Shown: positions 1 through 6,916 of the stretch, piece by piece | Layout: the number at the start of each line of letters is the position of its first letter | Position numbering within the stretch: the first letter of the stretch is position 1 | Assembly: GCA_014860395.1 (NCBI GenBank) | Contig: JACZJU010000095.1 | Location: 1-37,057, forward strand | DNA from: Burkholderiales bacterium | GTDB taxonomy: Bacteria > Pseudomonadota > Gammaproteobacteria > Burkholderiales > SG8-39 | Direction: 5' to 3' | DNA: 37,057 nucleotides | Translations under genes and position numbers: made by a program | The notes under the pieces: generated by a model | Database searches by the model: none | Told to the model about the DNA's origin: nothing | Seen by the model: the letters and a program-made list of their open reading frames with translations, nothing else

Positions 1-190
1 CATCTACGGCGCCATTCTCGGCGGGTTTCTCTTTTCCGGGCTGCAAAGCCTGGGCGCGGTGGCGCTGCCGGCCATGTTCCCGGGCACGTCCACCGCCTAC
101 AAAGACGTGTTTGCCTTCGCCGTGGTGATCATCTTCATGGCCTGGCGGCCCACCGGCCTCATCGCCGAGAAGAAGAGCGAGCGCGTATGA
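1..190 (+). CDS. livH: Branched-chain amino-acid ABC transporter permease LivH, C-terminal part
   Basis: The reading frame enters the window open and stops with TGA at 188-190. The 62 visible residues are hydrophobic with a final membrane segment (AFAVVIIFMAWRPTG) and the PTGL(I) ending typical of LivH-type inner-membrane permeases. The protein would pair with LivM to form the membrane channel of an importer for leucine, isoleucine, valine or related amides. The stop overlaps the livM start (ATGA, 187-190), so the two permeases are translationally coupled. The identity rests on this short tail plus the livM-livG-livF neighbours. The 5' part lies outside the window, and substrate specificity cannot be read from it. 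Confidence 0.85.
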   Translation, partial: IYGAILGGFLFSGLQSLGAVALPAMFPGTSTAYKDVFAFAVVIIFMAWRPTGLIAEKKSERV

Positions 191-1344
191 AGCGCCTCAT
201 CGATCCGGCCTCGGTTTTTCCGGCACTCGCCAGCATGGCGGGCATCACCCTGTTCGCGGTGCTGTTCCTGCATGCGGAATCGCAGGAAGCGGTGCTGGGT
301 CTCAGCGCCGGCGCCGTGGTGATCCTGTTGCTGCTCGCGCGCTTCGGCTGGAACACGCTCGCTGCGGCCTCGTTCGCCGGCCATAGCCGCACCGGGCAGG
401 GCGCGGTGGTGATCGGCGTGCTGATCATCGTCGCCGCGTTCTACGACCAGCATTTTCCGCTGCTGATGCTGGCCACGGTGCTGCTCTACATCGTGGTCTG
501 CCTGGGACTGAACCTGCAGTTCGGCTATGCAGGCGTGGTCAACTTCGCCGGCGCGGCGTTTTTCGGCATCGGCTGCTACACCGCGGCGGTGCTGGCCGGA
601 CATACGGCGCTGCCGCACCTGCTGGTGGTGCTCGCGGGCGGCGTCATGGCCGCGGTCATAGGCTCGCTTTTGATCCTGCCGGTGCTGCGCACCTACGGCC
701 ACTACGCCGCGCTGGTCACCATCGCCTTCAGCATCCTGTTCCGCGTGTTCATCGAGGTGAATGATGCCCTCGGCGGCCCGCAGGGGATGAGGGTGCCGGG
801 GATGGAGATTTTCGGCTGGCAGCTGAACGACAGCCTTGCGTTCGGCGACATCGAGATCTCCTTCTACGCCAATTACGTGCTGCTCGCGCTGGCGATGGCG
901 GCGGTCGCCTTCATGCTGGTGCGGCGCCTGGAGCGCTCCTGGATCGGCCTCAACCTCGATGCGGTGCGCCTGGACGAGACCGCCTGCGCCGCTTTCGGTA
1001 TCGACGTCGCGCGCTGGAAAATCACCGCCTTCACCCTGGGCAATTTCCTCGCCGGCCTCGCCGGCTCGGTGTACGCGATGATGACCGGCTTCGTCGCGCC
1101 CAATGCCTTCACTTTCGGTGATTCGCTGATCCTGGTGTCCATCGTGATCCTCGGCGGCATCGGCAATCCCTGGGGCCTGACGGTGGCCGCGGCCATCGTG
1201 CTGATGCTGCCGGAGAAGCTGCAGTTCATCCAGGAGTACCGGCTGCTCCTGTACGCAGGGCTGGTGATCCTGATCCTGCTGTTCCGGCCGGGCGGGCTGA
1301 TGCCGCGCCAGGTGAGGAACTACCTGCCCGGGTGGAAGCCATGA
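187..1344 (+). CDS. livM: Branched-chain amino-acid ABC transporter permease LivM
   Basis: This is a 385-residue polytopic inner-membrane protein, the second permease of a Liv-type (HAAT family) importer. The LivM hallmark GYAGVVNFAGAAFFGIG lies near residues 113-130, and SIVILGGIGNPWG appears near the C-terminus, as expected for the family. The first ~90 residues form extra hydrophobic segments that many longer LivM proteins carry. The start is fixed by the ATGA overlap with livH. The stop TGA (1342-1344) in turn overlaps the ATG of a 20-codon mini-ORF that leads into livG. Family assignment is firm. The transported substrate could be a branched-chain amino acid, urea or another amide, because the solute-binding protein is not in the window. 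Confidence 0.93.
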   Translation: MKRLIDPASVFPALASMAGITLFAVLFLHAESQEAVLGLSAGAVVILLLLARFGWNTLAAASFAGHSRTGQGAVVIGVLIIVAAFYDQHFPLLMLATVLLYIVVCLGLNLQFGYAGVVNFAGAAFFGIGCYTAAVLAGHTALPHLLVVLAGGVMAAVIGSLLILPVLRTYGHYAALVTIAFSILFRVFIEVNDALGGPQGMRVPGMEIFGWQLNDSLAFGDIEISFYANYVLLALAMAAVAFMLVRRLERSWIGLNLDAVRLDETACAAFGIDVARWKITAFTLGNFLAGLAGSVYAMMTGFVAPNAFTFGDSLILVSIVILGGIGNPWGLTVAAAIVLMLPEKLQFIQEYRLLLYAGLVILILLFRPGGLMPRQVRNYLPGWKP

Positions 1345-1403
1345 GCCCGACGGGCCGCCCCAAGGGCGAATCCTTGGCGCGAAGCGCAAAGGTAGTCCAA
1401 TGA
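1341..1403 (+). other. 20-codon linker mini-ORF between livM and livG
   Basis: The ATG at 1341 overlaps the livM stop in the sequence ATGA. The frame runs 20 codons (MSPTGRPKGESLARSAKVVQ) and ends in a TGA at 1401-1403 that overlaps the livG ATG (1400-1402), again as ATGA. An AAAGG at 1388-1392, inside the mini-ORF, lies 7 bases before the livG start and can serve as its ribosome-binding site. Ribosomes could therefore pass from livM to livG through this linker without release. From memory, peptides beginning MSP-GRPKGE recur at gene junctions in betaproteobacteria, which suggests a dispersed element rather than a functional peptide. That recollection is unverified here. Confidence 0.4.
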
Positions 1404-2176
1404 GCAACACGCTCCTGGCCTGCGACAGCCTGTCGATGCGCTTCGGCGGCCTGGTGGCGCTGAACCAGTTGAGCCTGTCGGTGAACGCTGGCGAGATCCT
1501 CGGCTTGATCGGGCCCAACGGCTCGGGCAAGACCACCTTCTTCAACGTGATCACCGGTATCTACCAGGCGAGCGAGGGCAGGGTCGACTACCAGGGCCAC
1601 GATCTCGCGCGCATGAGCGCGCAGGAAATCTACCGCGCCGGGGTGACGCGCACCTTCCAGCGCTCGCGCCTGTGCCTGCCGCTGTCGATATTCGACAACC
1701 TCATGATAGGCAATCACCGCCGGCTCGATCACGGCTTGTGGTTCAACCTCATCCGGCGCGATGCCTTTCGCCGCCAGTTCGAGGAGCAATACGCCAAGGC
1801 GCGCGAACTGGTGCGCACCTTCAGCGCGCCGCTGGCCGAACGGCTGTTGGAGGCGGCAGGCAGCGTCAACATGATAGACCGGCGCCGCATCGAGATCTGC
1901 CGCGCCCTCATCAGCGAACCGACTTTATTGTTGCTCGACGAGCCTTCGGCGGGCATGACGCACGAGGAGACGCGCGAGCTCATGGACGACATCCTGGTCG
2001 TGCGCGAGCACATGCCGGGCCTTTCCATCATCATCATCGAGCACGAGATGAACGTGATCGAGCGCATCACCGAGCGCTGCATCGTTCTCAATTTCGGGCA
2101 GAAAATCTGCGAAGGCCCCTACGCCGCGGTCGCGGCGGACCGGCAGGTGCAGGAAGCCTATTTGGGGACGGCATGA
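1400..2176 (+). CDS. livG: Branched-chain amino-acid ABC transporter ATP-binding protein LivG
   Basis: This 258-residue cytoplasmic ATPase pairs with LivF to power the importer. Walker A is GPNGSGKT (residues 38-45). Walker B is LLLLDEPSAGM with Asp180/Glu181. The H-loop is IIIEHEMNVI, and the C-terminus (EAYLGTA) is typical of LivG. The ABC signature is odd: where the family has LSYGDQRR the sequence reads VNMIDRRR (residues 156-163), so the conserved Ser and Gly are replaced by Asn157 and Ile159. No frameshift is needed to explain this, because the flanking IEICRAL is in register. The stop overlaps the ATG of the 114-bp linker element. Assignment to LivG is firm. Whether both ATP sites hydrolyse normally is uncertain. 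Confidence 0.92.
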   Translation: MSNTLLACDSLSMRFGGLVALNQLSLSVNAGEILGLIGPNGSGKTTFFNVITGIYQASEGRVDYQGHDLARMSAQEIYRAGVTRTFQRSRLCLPLSIFDNLMIGNHRRLDHGLWFNLIRRDAFRRQFEEQYAKARELVRTFSAPLAERLLEAAGSVNMIDRRRIEICRALISEPTLLLLDEPSAGMTHEETRELMDDILVVREHMPGLSIIIIEHEMNVIERITERCIVLNFGQKICEGPYAAVAADRQVQEAYLGTA

Positions 2177-2286
2177 GCAGGGAGCAGGGGCCACGCGTAG
2201 CGGGGATGCGACCGGCTGCGATTGCCGTCTGTCGCCGACAGTTGTGCTGGTCGCATTGCGACGAACGAACGGAGGCGACCGAGTAA
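2173..2286 (+). repeat. 114-bp operon-linker element, copy 1 (37-codon mini-ORF between livG and livF)
   Basis: The element begins with an ATG that overlaps the livG stop (ATGA, 2173-2176). It encodes 37 residues starting [18 protein letters not shown] and ends in TAA two bases before the livF ATG. A second copy sits between pyrG and kdsA (24513-24626). Both are exactly 114 bp, 62 of the first 69 bases are identical, and 20 of the first 23 residues match. The last 45 bases diverge except for ACGGAGGCG, at offset 96 in both copies, which supplies a Shine-Dalgarno sequence for the next gene. Here the GGAGG is 13 bases from the livF ATG, rather far. It could be a dispersed intergenic repeat that happens to be open, or a translated coupling module. 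Confidence 0.75.
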
Positions 2287-2288
2287 GC

Positions 2289-2999
2289 ATGGCGACGCTC
2301 CTTTCCGTCGAAAACGTCTATGCCGGCTACGACAAGGCCGACGTGCTCGAAGACGTGTCGCTCGCCGTCGCGGCGGGCAGCATCACCTGCATCCTCGGTT
2401 CCAACGGCTCGGGCAAGTCCACGCTGATCCGCGCCATCCTCGGCCTGACCCCGCCGCGCCGCGGCCGCGTGCTGTTCGACGGCAAGGATCTCGCCGGCAT
2501 GCCCACGCACCGCGTCATCAGTACCGGCATCGCCTGCATCCCCGAAGGGCGCAAGGTGTTCCCCAAGCTTTCGGTGCTCGAAAACCTGCGCCTGGGCGCC
2601 TACCAGGAGAGCGATGCGCGCAAGATCGCCGCCCGTCTCGAACAGGTATTCGGGATTTTTCCGCGCCTGGCGGAGCGCGCGGCGCAGCTCGCCGGCACCA
2701 TGTCGGGCGGCGAGCAGGCGATGCTGTCGATCGGCCGCGGCATGATGGGCGAACCCAAGTTGCTCCTGATCGACGAGCCCTCGCTCGGGCTGTCGCCGCT
2801 GCTGGTGAAGGAGAATTTCAGCGTCATTCGCCGCATCAACGAGCTCGGCATCACCGTGCTTCTGGTCGAGCAGAACGTGCACCAGACCCTGGCGATCGCG
2901 CACCACGGCTACGTGCTGTCGCAGGGCAGGGTGGTGGCCTCGGGCACGGCGAAGGAACTCGCCGAGAATGCCGAAGTGCGCGCCGCCTATTTCGGTTGA
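2289..2999 (+). CDS. livF: Branched-chain amino-acid ABC transporter ATP-binding protein LivF
   Basis: This 236-residue ATPase is the second nucleotide-binding subunit of the Liv importer. Walker A is GSNGSGKS (37-44), the signature MSGGEQ (138-143) is canonical, and Walker B is LLLIDEPSLGLSP. The segment IPEGRKVFPKLSVLENL is typical of LivF. An ATG exists 45 bases upstream in the same frame, but the family begins at the MATLLSVENVYAGY start chosen here. The start lies two bases after the stop of the linker element, whose GGAGG (2271-2275) is the only visible ribosome-binding site. This gene closes the liv operon, and a REP-like hairpin follows. Confidence 0.93.
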   Translation: MATLLSVENVYAGYDKADVLEDVSLAVAAGSITCILGSNGSGKSTLIRAILGLTPPRRGRVLFDGKDLAGMPTHRVISTGIACIPEGRKVFPKLSVLENLRLGAYQESDARKIAARLEQVFGIFPRLAERAAQLAGTMSGGEQAMLSIGRGMMGEPKLLLIDEPSLGLSPLLVKENFSVIRRINELGITVLLVEQNVHQTLAIAHHGYVLSQGRVVASGTAKELAENAEVRAAYFG

Positions 3000-3008
3000 G
3001 GGAGTATT

Positions 3009-3048
3009 CCCTCTCCCCGCGAGCGGGGAGAGGGCCAGGGTGAGGGGA
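3009..3048. repeat. REP-like palindrome downstream of livF
   Basis: Positions 3009-3020 and 3023-3034 form a perfect 12-bp inverted repeat (CCCTCTCCCCGC / GCGGGGAGAGGG) with a 2-base loop. It is followed by a CCAGGGTGAGGGG tail. This combination is a widespread proteobacterial intergenic repeat that translates to phrases such as LTLALSPLAGRG. It may stabilise the 3' end of the liv mRNA or terminate transcription, but no T-run follows. The family recognition is from memory. Confidence 0.7.
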
Positions 3049-3067
3049 AGTCTGCAAAACACCTTCA

Positions 3068-3700
3068 ATGACCATGCACACTGCAACAGACTCGAAGACG
3101 TCTCCACGCCCAACCGTCATTTTCGACCTCGGCGGCGTCCTCGTCGACGTCGATTTCCTTGACGCCTGCGCTCGCTTCGCGGTGGACGGAAAAGTGCGGG
3201 CCGGGGCCGTGCGCGACGCCATCACCGACGGCAAGGAAAAAATCGCCTTCGATACCGGCCGCCTGAGCGCGCAGCAATTCGCAACCCACTTTTGCGGCTC
3301 CCTCGGCATGGGCCTGCCTTATACCGAGTTCGCGGAAATCTGGTGCGACATTTTTACGGAGAAGCGCGAGGTGACGGGCTTGCTCGACGAAATCGGCAAG
3401 CATGCGGATCTGATGCTGCTATCCAATACGGATCCCCTGCATCTGGACTACATACGCCGCCACTTCGGCTTTCTCGAAAAATTCGGACGGCTGGTGCTGT
3501 CTTACGAAATCGGCTACGTCAAGCCGGCGCCGCAGATCTACCAGCGGGCAATCAGCCTGTGCGCGCCGGGCAGCAGGATGATTTATTTCGACGACGTGCC
3601 CGAGTTCGTTATCGCCGCGCGCGAGTGCGGTCTGCCGGCGGAGCATTTCGTGGATGCAGCGAAGCTCAGGAGCGATCTGGAGAGGTTTGGGGTGCTGTAG
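3068..3700 (+). CDS. HAD-superfamily hydrolase (YihX/HAD-IA type phosphatase)
   Basis: This is a 210-residue cytoplasmic protein. Motif I is FDLGGVLVD with the nucleophile Asp20. Motif II is LLSNTDP. Motif III contains the Lys of GYVKPAPQIYQ, and motif IV is MIYFDDVPEFV. The second Asp of the classic DxD is replaced by Gly (DLG), as in YihX and the soluble-epoxide-hydrolase N-domain branch, so a sugar-phosphate or other small-molecule phosphatase activity is likely. The ATG at 3068 is used because it is closest to the motif spacing of the family. A second ATG two codons later is equally possible. It stands alone between the REP-like hairpin and the cassette-like island. The substrate is unknown. 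Confidence 0.82.
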   Translation: MTMHTATDSKTSPRPTVIFDLGGVLVDVDFLDACARFAVDGKVRAGAVRDAITDGKEKIAFDTGRLSAQQFATHFCGSLGMGLPYTEFAEIWCDIFTEKREVTGLLDEIGKHADLMLLSNTDPLHLDYIRRHFGFLEKFGRLVLSYEIGYVKPAPQIYQRAISLCAPGSRMIYFDDVPEFVIAARECGLPAEHFVDAAKLRSDLERFGVL

Positions 3701-3733
3701 GCGCTGCGTTCGCGTTGTGAGGCATCGCCGCCG

Positions 3734-3821
3734 GATTAACGTGGTGTTTGTGCGGCGGGCCAGCGCGGTGGCTGACGAAGCGCGACGTCTGCAGCCCGTC
3801 AGCACCGATACACGGTTAGGC
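3734..3821 (-). other. attC-like imperfect palindrome (possible integron cassette recombination site)
   Basis: This 88-bp element starts (minus strand) with GCCTAAC at 3821-3815, a perfect match to the attC R'' consensus RYYYAAC. It ends with GTTAATC at 3740-3734, one mismatch from GTTRRRY. Inside, GGTGGCTGACG (3765-3775 region) and CGTCAGCACC (3798-3807) pair with a single bulged base, as attC sites do with their extrahelical bases. About 19 bases on one side of the outer arms stay unpaired, which is not textbook. It lies just past the 3' end of the minus-strand membrane-protein gene, where a cassette's attC belongs. This is a motif reading only, without a covariance-model score. Confidence 0.4.
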
Positions 3822-3888
3822 CAAATTCCTGTGAGGACGCGCCGGGCATTGTTAGCTGGCTCGGAACTGCGTGTTTGGTGAATTCGGC

Positions 3889-4230
3889 TCACGGCATGCT
3901 CCGGTGGGTTCGCTTGACACCGTAGAAGAACACCCACTCTGCGCCTACGTAGACAAACGGATAGCCGGCGATGAGGTAGATGGCGGGGAGTAACGCAGGA
4001 TAAGAAGCCGAATTCTGGAGAAGCAGAAGCGTCCGAACTACAACGACGACAATACTGACTGTGTATGAGAGAAGGCCAATGTACGTAACGACCGTGAGTA
4101 CCAAGAGCGAAGAGCGGTTGCCTGGATTGACCTGAAGCTCGCCCGCGCAAAGCAGACCGGGTAGACGATAGAGTCGGTAGACTGCCAAGGTCAGGACGAA
4201 GGGCAACGCTAGCAGGGGCGGGAGAAACAT
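3889..4230 (-). CDS. Small hypothetical membrane protein (possible gene-cassette product)
   Basis: I do not recognise this 113-residue protein. It shows three hydrophobic segments, roughly residues 3-20, 42-70 (SLLVLTVVTYIGLLSYTVSI onward) and 80-104, and ends in basic residues, so it is probably an inner-membrane protein with three spans. Base composition is visibly lower in GC than its neighbours. On the minus strand the ATG comes only three bases after GTTAGGC (4240-4234), and the stop is followed by the attC-like element at 3821-3734. That is the compact arrangement of an integron gene cassette. No function can be assigned. Confidence 0.6.
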   Translation of the reverse strand: MFLPPLLALPFVLTLAVYRLYRLPGLLCAGELQVNPGNRSSLLVLTVVTYIGLLSYTVSIVVVVVRTLLLLQNSASYPALLPAIYLIAGYPFVYVGAEWVFFYGVKRTHRSMP

Positions 4231-4233
4231 AGT

Positions 4234-4240
4234 GCCTAAC
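4234..4240 (-). other. attC R'-like core site GTTAGGC upstream of the membrane-protein gene
   Basis: On the minus strand GTTAGGC fits the integron core site GTTRRRY exactly. It sits between the toxin stop (4255) and the membrane-protein start (4230). Only the half site and a GC-rich lead-in (GCGGCCCGATATAC) are visible. A matching R'' box upstream was not found, so a full attC would have to be truncated. Alone it could be chance, but its position at a gene boundary supports the cassette reading. Confidence 0.3.
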
Positions 4241-4254
4241 GTATATCGGGCCGC

Positions 4255-4521
4255 TCATTCATAGTGTGTCCACATACGCAGGATACGGACTGTTTTCTCC
4301 TTGGTAAAAACTTCATACACGATGCGGTGCTGGATATTGATGCGGCGAGAATATGCACCGGCGAGATCGCCGACCAACTTCTCGAATGGCGGCGGATTCT
4401 GAAACGGGTCGTTGGCAAGAGCTGCGAGCAGCTCTTGCGCCTTTGGTTTAAGGCCACTTGCAGCAAGCTTCTTTGCATCCTTCATTGCTTGCTTGGCATA
4501 AACAACCTTCCAACCTACCAC
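4255..4521 (-). CDS. Type II toxin, Txe/YoeB-family mRNA interferase
   Basis: This 88-residue RelE-superfamily toxin is expected to cleave mRNA on the ribosome. Family features are AKQAMKDAKKLAASGLK near the N-terminus, the central PPPFEKLVGDLAGAYSRRIN, HRIVYEV, and the C-terminal VRILRMWTHYE with the terminal His-Tyr of the YoeB/Txe group. Its start overlaps the end of the antitoxin gene by 7 bases, giving antitoxin-first order and translational coupling. GC content is low compared with the flanks. The stop is closely followed by an attC R'-like core, and toxin-antitoxin pairs are common stabilising cassettes in chromosomal integrons. The family call is firm. Activity is inferred. Confidence 0.87.
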   Translation of the reverse strand: MVGWKVVYAKQAMKDAKKLAASGLKPKAQELLAALANDPFQNPPPFEKLVGDLAGAYSRRINIQHRIVYEVFTKEKTVRILRMWTHYE

Positions 4522-4757
4522 TTAAGTTCTTTCGAACTCTTAGCGAGGGGTTCAGCCATCCCTGCCTTTATGGACTCGCGCATGCCAGGCACGGCCAGAA
4601 GGTACAAGGTTTCTTGAATTGCACTCCAATCTTCCGCGGAGAGCAGGACGGCACTGCTGCGTTTTCCGGAAATGATGATCGGCTCATGAGACTCTACTGT
4701 TTGATCAATGAGCCGGTAAAGATTTGCGCGTGCTTCGCTGGCGGTAAGCGTGTTCAT
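4515..4757 (-). CDS. Type II antitoxin, Phd/YefM family
   Basis: This is an 80-residue protein starting MNTLTASEARANLYRLIDQ, the standard Phd/YefM opening that folds into the dimeric DNA-binding domain. The continuation ESHEPIIISGKRSSAVLLSAEDW is also standard. The C-terminal part (LLAVPGMRESIKAGMAEPLA) is the flexible helix that wraps the toxin. It neutralises the Txe-type toxin encoded immediately downstream and should autorepress the pair. A Shine-Dalgarno AAGGGG (4768-4763) lies 5-6 bases before the ATG. A promoter with an overlapping palindrome lies just upstream. Confidence 0.88.
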   Translation of the reverse strand: MNTLTASEARANLYRLIDQTVESHEPIIISGKRSSAVLLSAEDWSAIQETLYLLAVPGMRESIKAGMAEPLAKSSKELKW

Positions 4758-4784
4758 TTCGTACCCCTTGACAATGAGGGTTGA

Positions 4785-4813
4785 ATGGTACGGAATAGCG
4801 TACGTGTTGTCAA
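4785..4813 (-). promoter_or_regulatory. Promoter with operator-like palindrome for the Phd/Txe pair
   Basis: On the minus strand, TTGACA (4813-4808) is a perfect -35 box, followed after 17 bases by TACCAT (4790-4785), a 4/6 -10 box, 28 bases before the antitoxin ATG. The inverted repeat GTACG-GAATAG-CGTAC (4788-4803) spans the spacer and the edge of the -10 box. It is a good candidate for the antitoxin's autoregulatory operator, since Phd/YefM proteins bind such short palindromes. The remaining sequence up to the next gene at 5062 shows nothing else recognisable. Confidence 0.65.
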
Positions 4814-5061
4814 GTGATTATGCGAACGCATCGAGAGGCCTCAACTCCTGAGGCAGGCCTATCCAGGCGCTTCCTTGCAATTCCGCGCAAACAACTATGT
4901 TATTGCCCACCTGACGAGCCAAGATACTGTTTTTCAGAAACATTGTCTACGCGGCCTAAAACCGCCTCGGCTGCGTTGGAAAATATACGCGGCAGCCCGA
5001 TTTCGCCCGCACGCGGACATGCCAAAATCCTACCCTTAGCAACTCCAACCAGGACGCGACA

Positions 5062-5889
5062 ATGACCCTCAAAGCCAAAACCCTCTTCATCACCGGCGCC
5101 TCCCGTGGCATCGGCCTTGCGATCGCCAAGCGCGCGGCTGCCGACGGCGCGAACATCGTGATCGCGGCGAAGACGACGGAGCCGAATCCGAAGTTGCCGG
5201 GCACGATTTACACTGCGGCGAAGGAGATCGAGGCCGCCGGCGGCCGGGCGCTGCCGCTGGCGGTGGACATCCGCGAGGAGGCGGCGGTGCTCGCCGCGGT
5301 GGCCAAGGCGGTGGAGACCTTCGGCGGCATCGACATCCTCGTCAACAACGCCAGCGCGATCAGCATGACGGACACCGAACACACGCCGATGAAGCGCTAC
5401 GACCTGATGAACGGCATCAATGCGCGCGGAACGTATCTTTGCACCCAGGCCTGCCTGCCCGAGCTGAAGAAATCCGCCGCCGCGGGGCGCAATCCGCATG
5501 TCCTGAACATGTCGCCGCCGCTGTCGATGAAGCAGCACTGGTTCGCGCCGCACACGGCCTACACCATGGCCAAGTACGGCATGAGCATGTGCACGCTGGG
5601 CCAGTCGGGCGAGTTCAAGAAATACGGCATCGCCGTCAACAGCCTGTGGCCGCGCACCGCCATCGCCACTGCCGCGCTGCAGATGATCCCGGGCGTGGAC
5701 CTGGACCTGTGCCGCAAGCCGGAGATCCTCGCCGATGCGGCCTATCTCATCCTCACCTCGCCGAGTTCGAACTGCGGCAACTTCTACATCGATGATGCGT
5801 TGCTGGCGGCACGCGGGGTGAAGGACTTCGAGCAATACGCGGTCAAGCCGGGAACCCAGCACTTCATCCCGGATTTTTTCGTCGACTGA
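5062..5889 (+). CDS. Short-chain dehydrogenase/reductase, HSDL2-like
   Basis: This is a 275-residue NAD(P)-dependent SDR oxidoreductase. The cofactor motif TGASRGIG is at residues 11-18, followed by LVNNASAIS. The active-site Tyr167 and Lys171 are in YTMAK. The segment LNMSPPLSMKQHWFAPHTAYT resembles the hydroxysteroid-dehydrogenase-like 2 (HSDL2) branch rather than the FabG branch. That branch is linked to fatty-acyl or steroid-like hydroxy substrates, but the substrate here is unknown. The start ATG at 5062 gives the normal short N-terminus before the Rossmann strand. It is monocistronic as far as can be seen. Confidence 0.85.
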   Translation: MTLKAKTLFITGASRGIGLAIAKRAAADGANIVIAAKTTEPNPKLPGTIYTAAKEIEAAGGRALPLAVDIREEAAVLAAVAKAVETFGGIDILVNNASAISMTDTEHTPMKRYDLMNGINARGTYLCTQACLPELKKSAAAGRNPHVLNMSPPLSMKQHWFAPHTAYTMAKYGMSMCTLGQSGEFKKYGIAVNSLWPRTAIATAALQMIPGVDLDLCRKPEILADAAYLILTSPSSNCGNFYIDDALLAARGVKDFEQYAVKPGTQHFIPDFFVD

Positions 5890-5957
5890 GGCGGCGACGC
5901 GGCCGACTGCATTCCGGTACCAACTTTACGACATGGGAAAAATCCGCCAAGCGTATC

Positions 5958-6785
5958 CTAACCGCCCGCTTTGTCTACTACGATCAGCTTGCGGATTTCG
6001 GCGAGCTTCGCCTTCAGCCGTTTCTCGTTCTTGCTCCCCACGCGCAGGAGTATTTTCTGCCCGCTAGCCAGGCCCTCGAGAGCGGGATCGGAGAACTGGT
6101 AAAGCAGCCAGGGACGCGTCGGTTTGAGCGGGCCGGTGATTTCGGGCACCTCGACTTGCAGCGGACCGGTCGGCTCGGGCGTTGCGAGCAGCAGGTCGAT
6201 CACCGCAACTAGGCGGTCGTTGAAGTACTTTCCCGGATAGCCGAGGCTTTCGTAGGCGCTCTGGAACAGCGGGTAGAGCCGCCGGTACAGTGCGACCGCG
6301 CGCTCGCTGTCCACCGATTCGACCAGCGCGACGAATGGCGCGTAGCGGGCGGCGTTCTTTGCACCGATGACGCTCCCATCCTTGCCGGCCTCGACGGTGA
6401 AACGCCCGCGCGTCGGATTGATCGGCCATCTGCTCGGCGGCGCGAGCGAGCGCGGCAGGTTGTCGACCGTAGCCACGACGCGATGCACGAAGTTGTCAAG
6501 CTGCAGGAAGGTCAGAACGTCCTTGATCCCGAGCAGTTCGGTGAGCCGTTCCTTGACGAAATCGCCAGCCTGCGCCAACGGCGGCAGTTCCGTCATGCCG
6601 GGTGGCGGCTCAACCGTGTATTTGATCTCCGGTTCCGGAGGTGCAGCCGGGGGAGGTGGGGCGACCGCCGGAGCCGAAACTACAGGAATCGATGGCGGCA
6701 GTTGCTCCGGCGCCGGCTGCAGCCAGAAATATGCGGCGATCGCAACCAATACCAAGACCGCCAGCCCAAGCCATATTTTTTTCAT
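5958..6785 (-). CDS. DUF3014-family membrane-anchored protein
   Basis: This is a 275-residue protein. Residues 1-23 (MKKIWLGLAVLVLVAIAAYF) form a single N-terminal membrane anchor. They are followed by a Pro/Ala-rich linker (about 25-55) and a periplasmic domain. The segment LGIKDVLTFLQLDNFVHRVVATVDNLPR and the later YESLGYPGKYFNDRLVAVIDLLL match my recollection of the DUF3014 family, which has no known function. It is preceded by a separate minus-strand operon (prs-like to CBS, 6917-8980) with a 131-bp gap, so it may be read from that transcript or from its own promoter. The domain call is from memory. Confidence 0.75.
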   Translation of the reverse strand: MKKIWLGLAVLVLVAIAAYFWLQPAPEQLPPSIPVVSAPAVAPPPPAAPPEPEIKYTVEPPPGMTELPPLAQAGDFVKERLTELLGIKDVLTFLQLDNFVHRVVATVDNLPRSLAPPSRWPINPTRGRFTVEAGKDGSVIGAKNAARYAPFVALVESVDSERAVALYRRLYPLFQSAYESLGYPGKYFNDRLVAVIDLLLATPEPTGPLQVEVPEITGPLKPTRPWLLYQFSDPALEGLASGQKILLRVGSKNEKRLKAKLAEIRKLIVVDKAGG

Positions 6786-6916
6786 GTCCGCCTCGCTTTG
6801 GAATGATGCGTGGCGCTCATCTTACCCCGGTGAGGTCCGGATTTCGACGCTGTGCTGGATCATCCCGGATTTCATGGCCTCGCCTGCGCCCTCGCGTGCG
6901 CGCCGGAGACCGCGAT

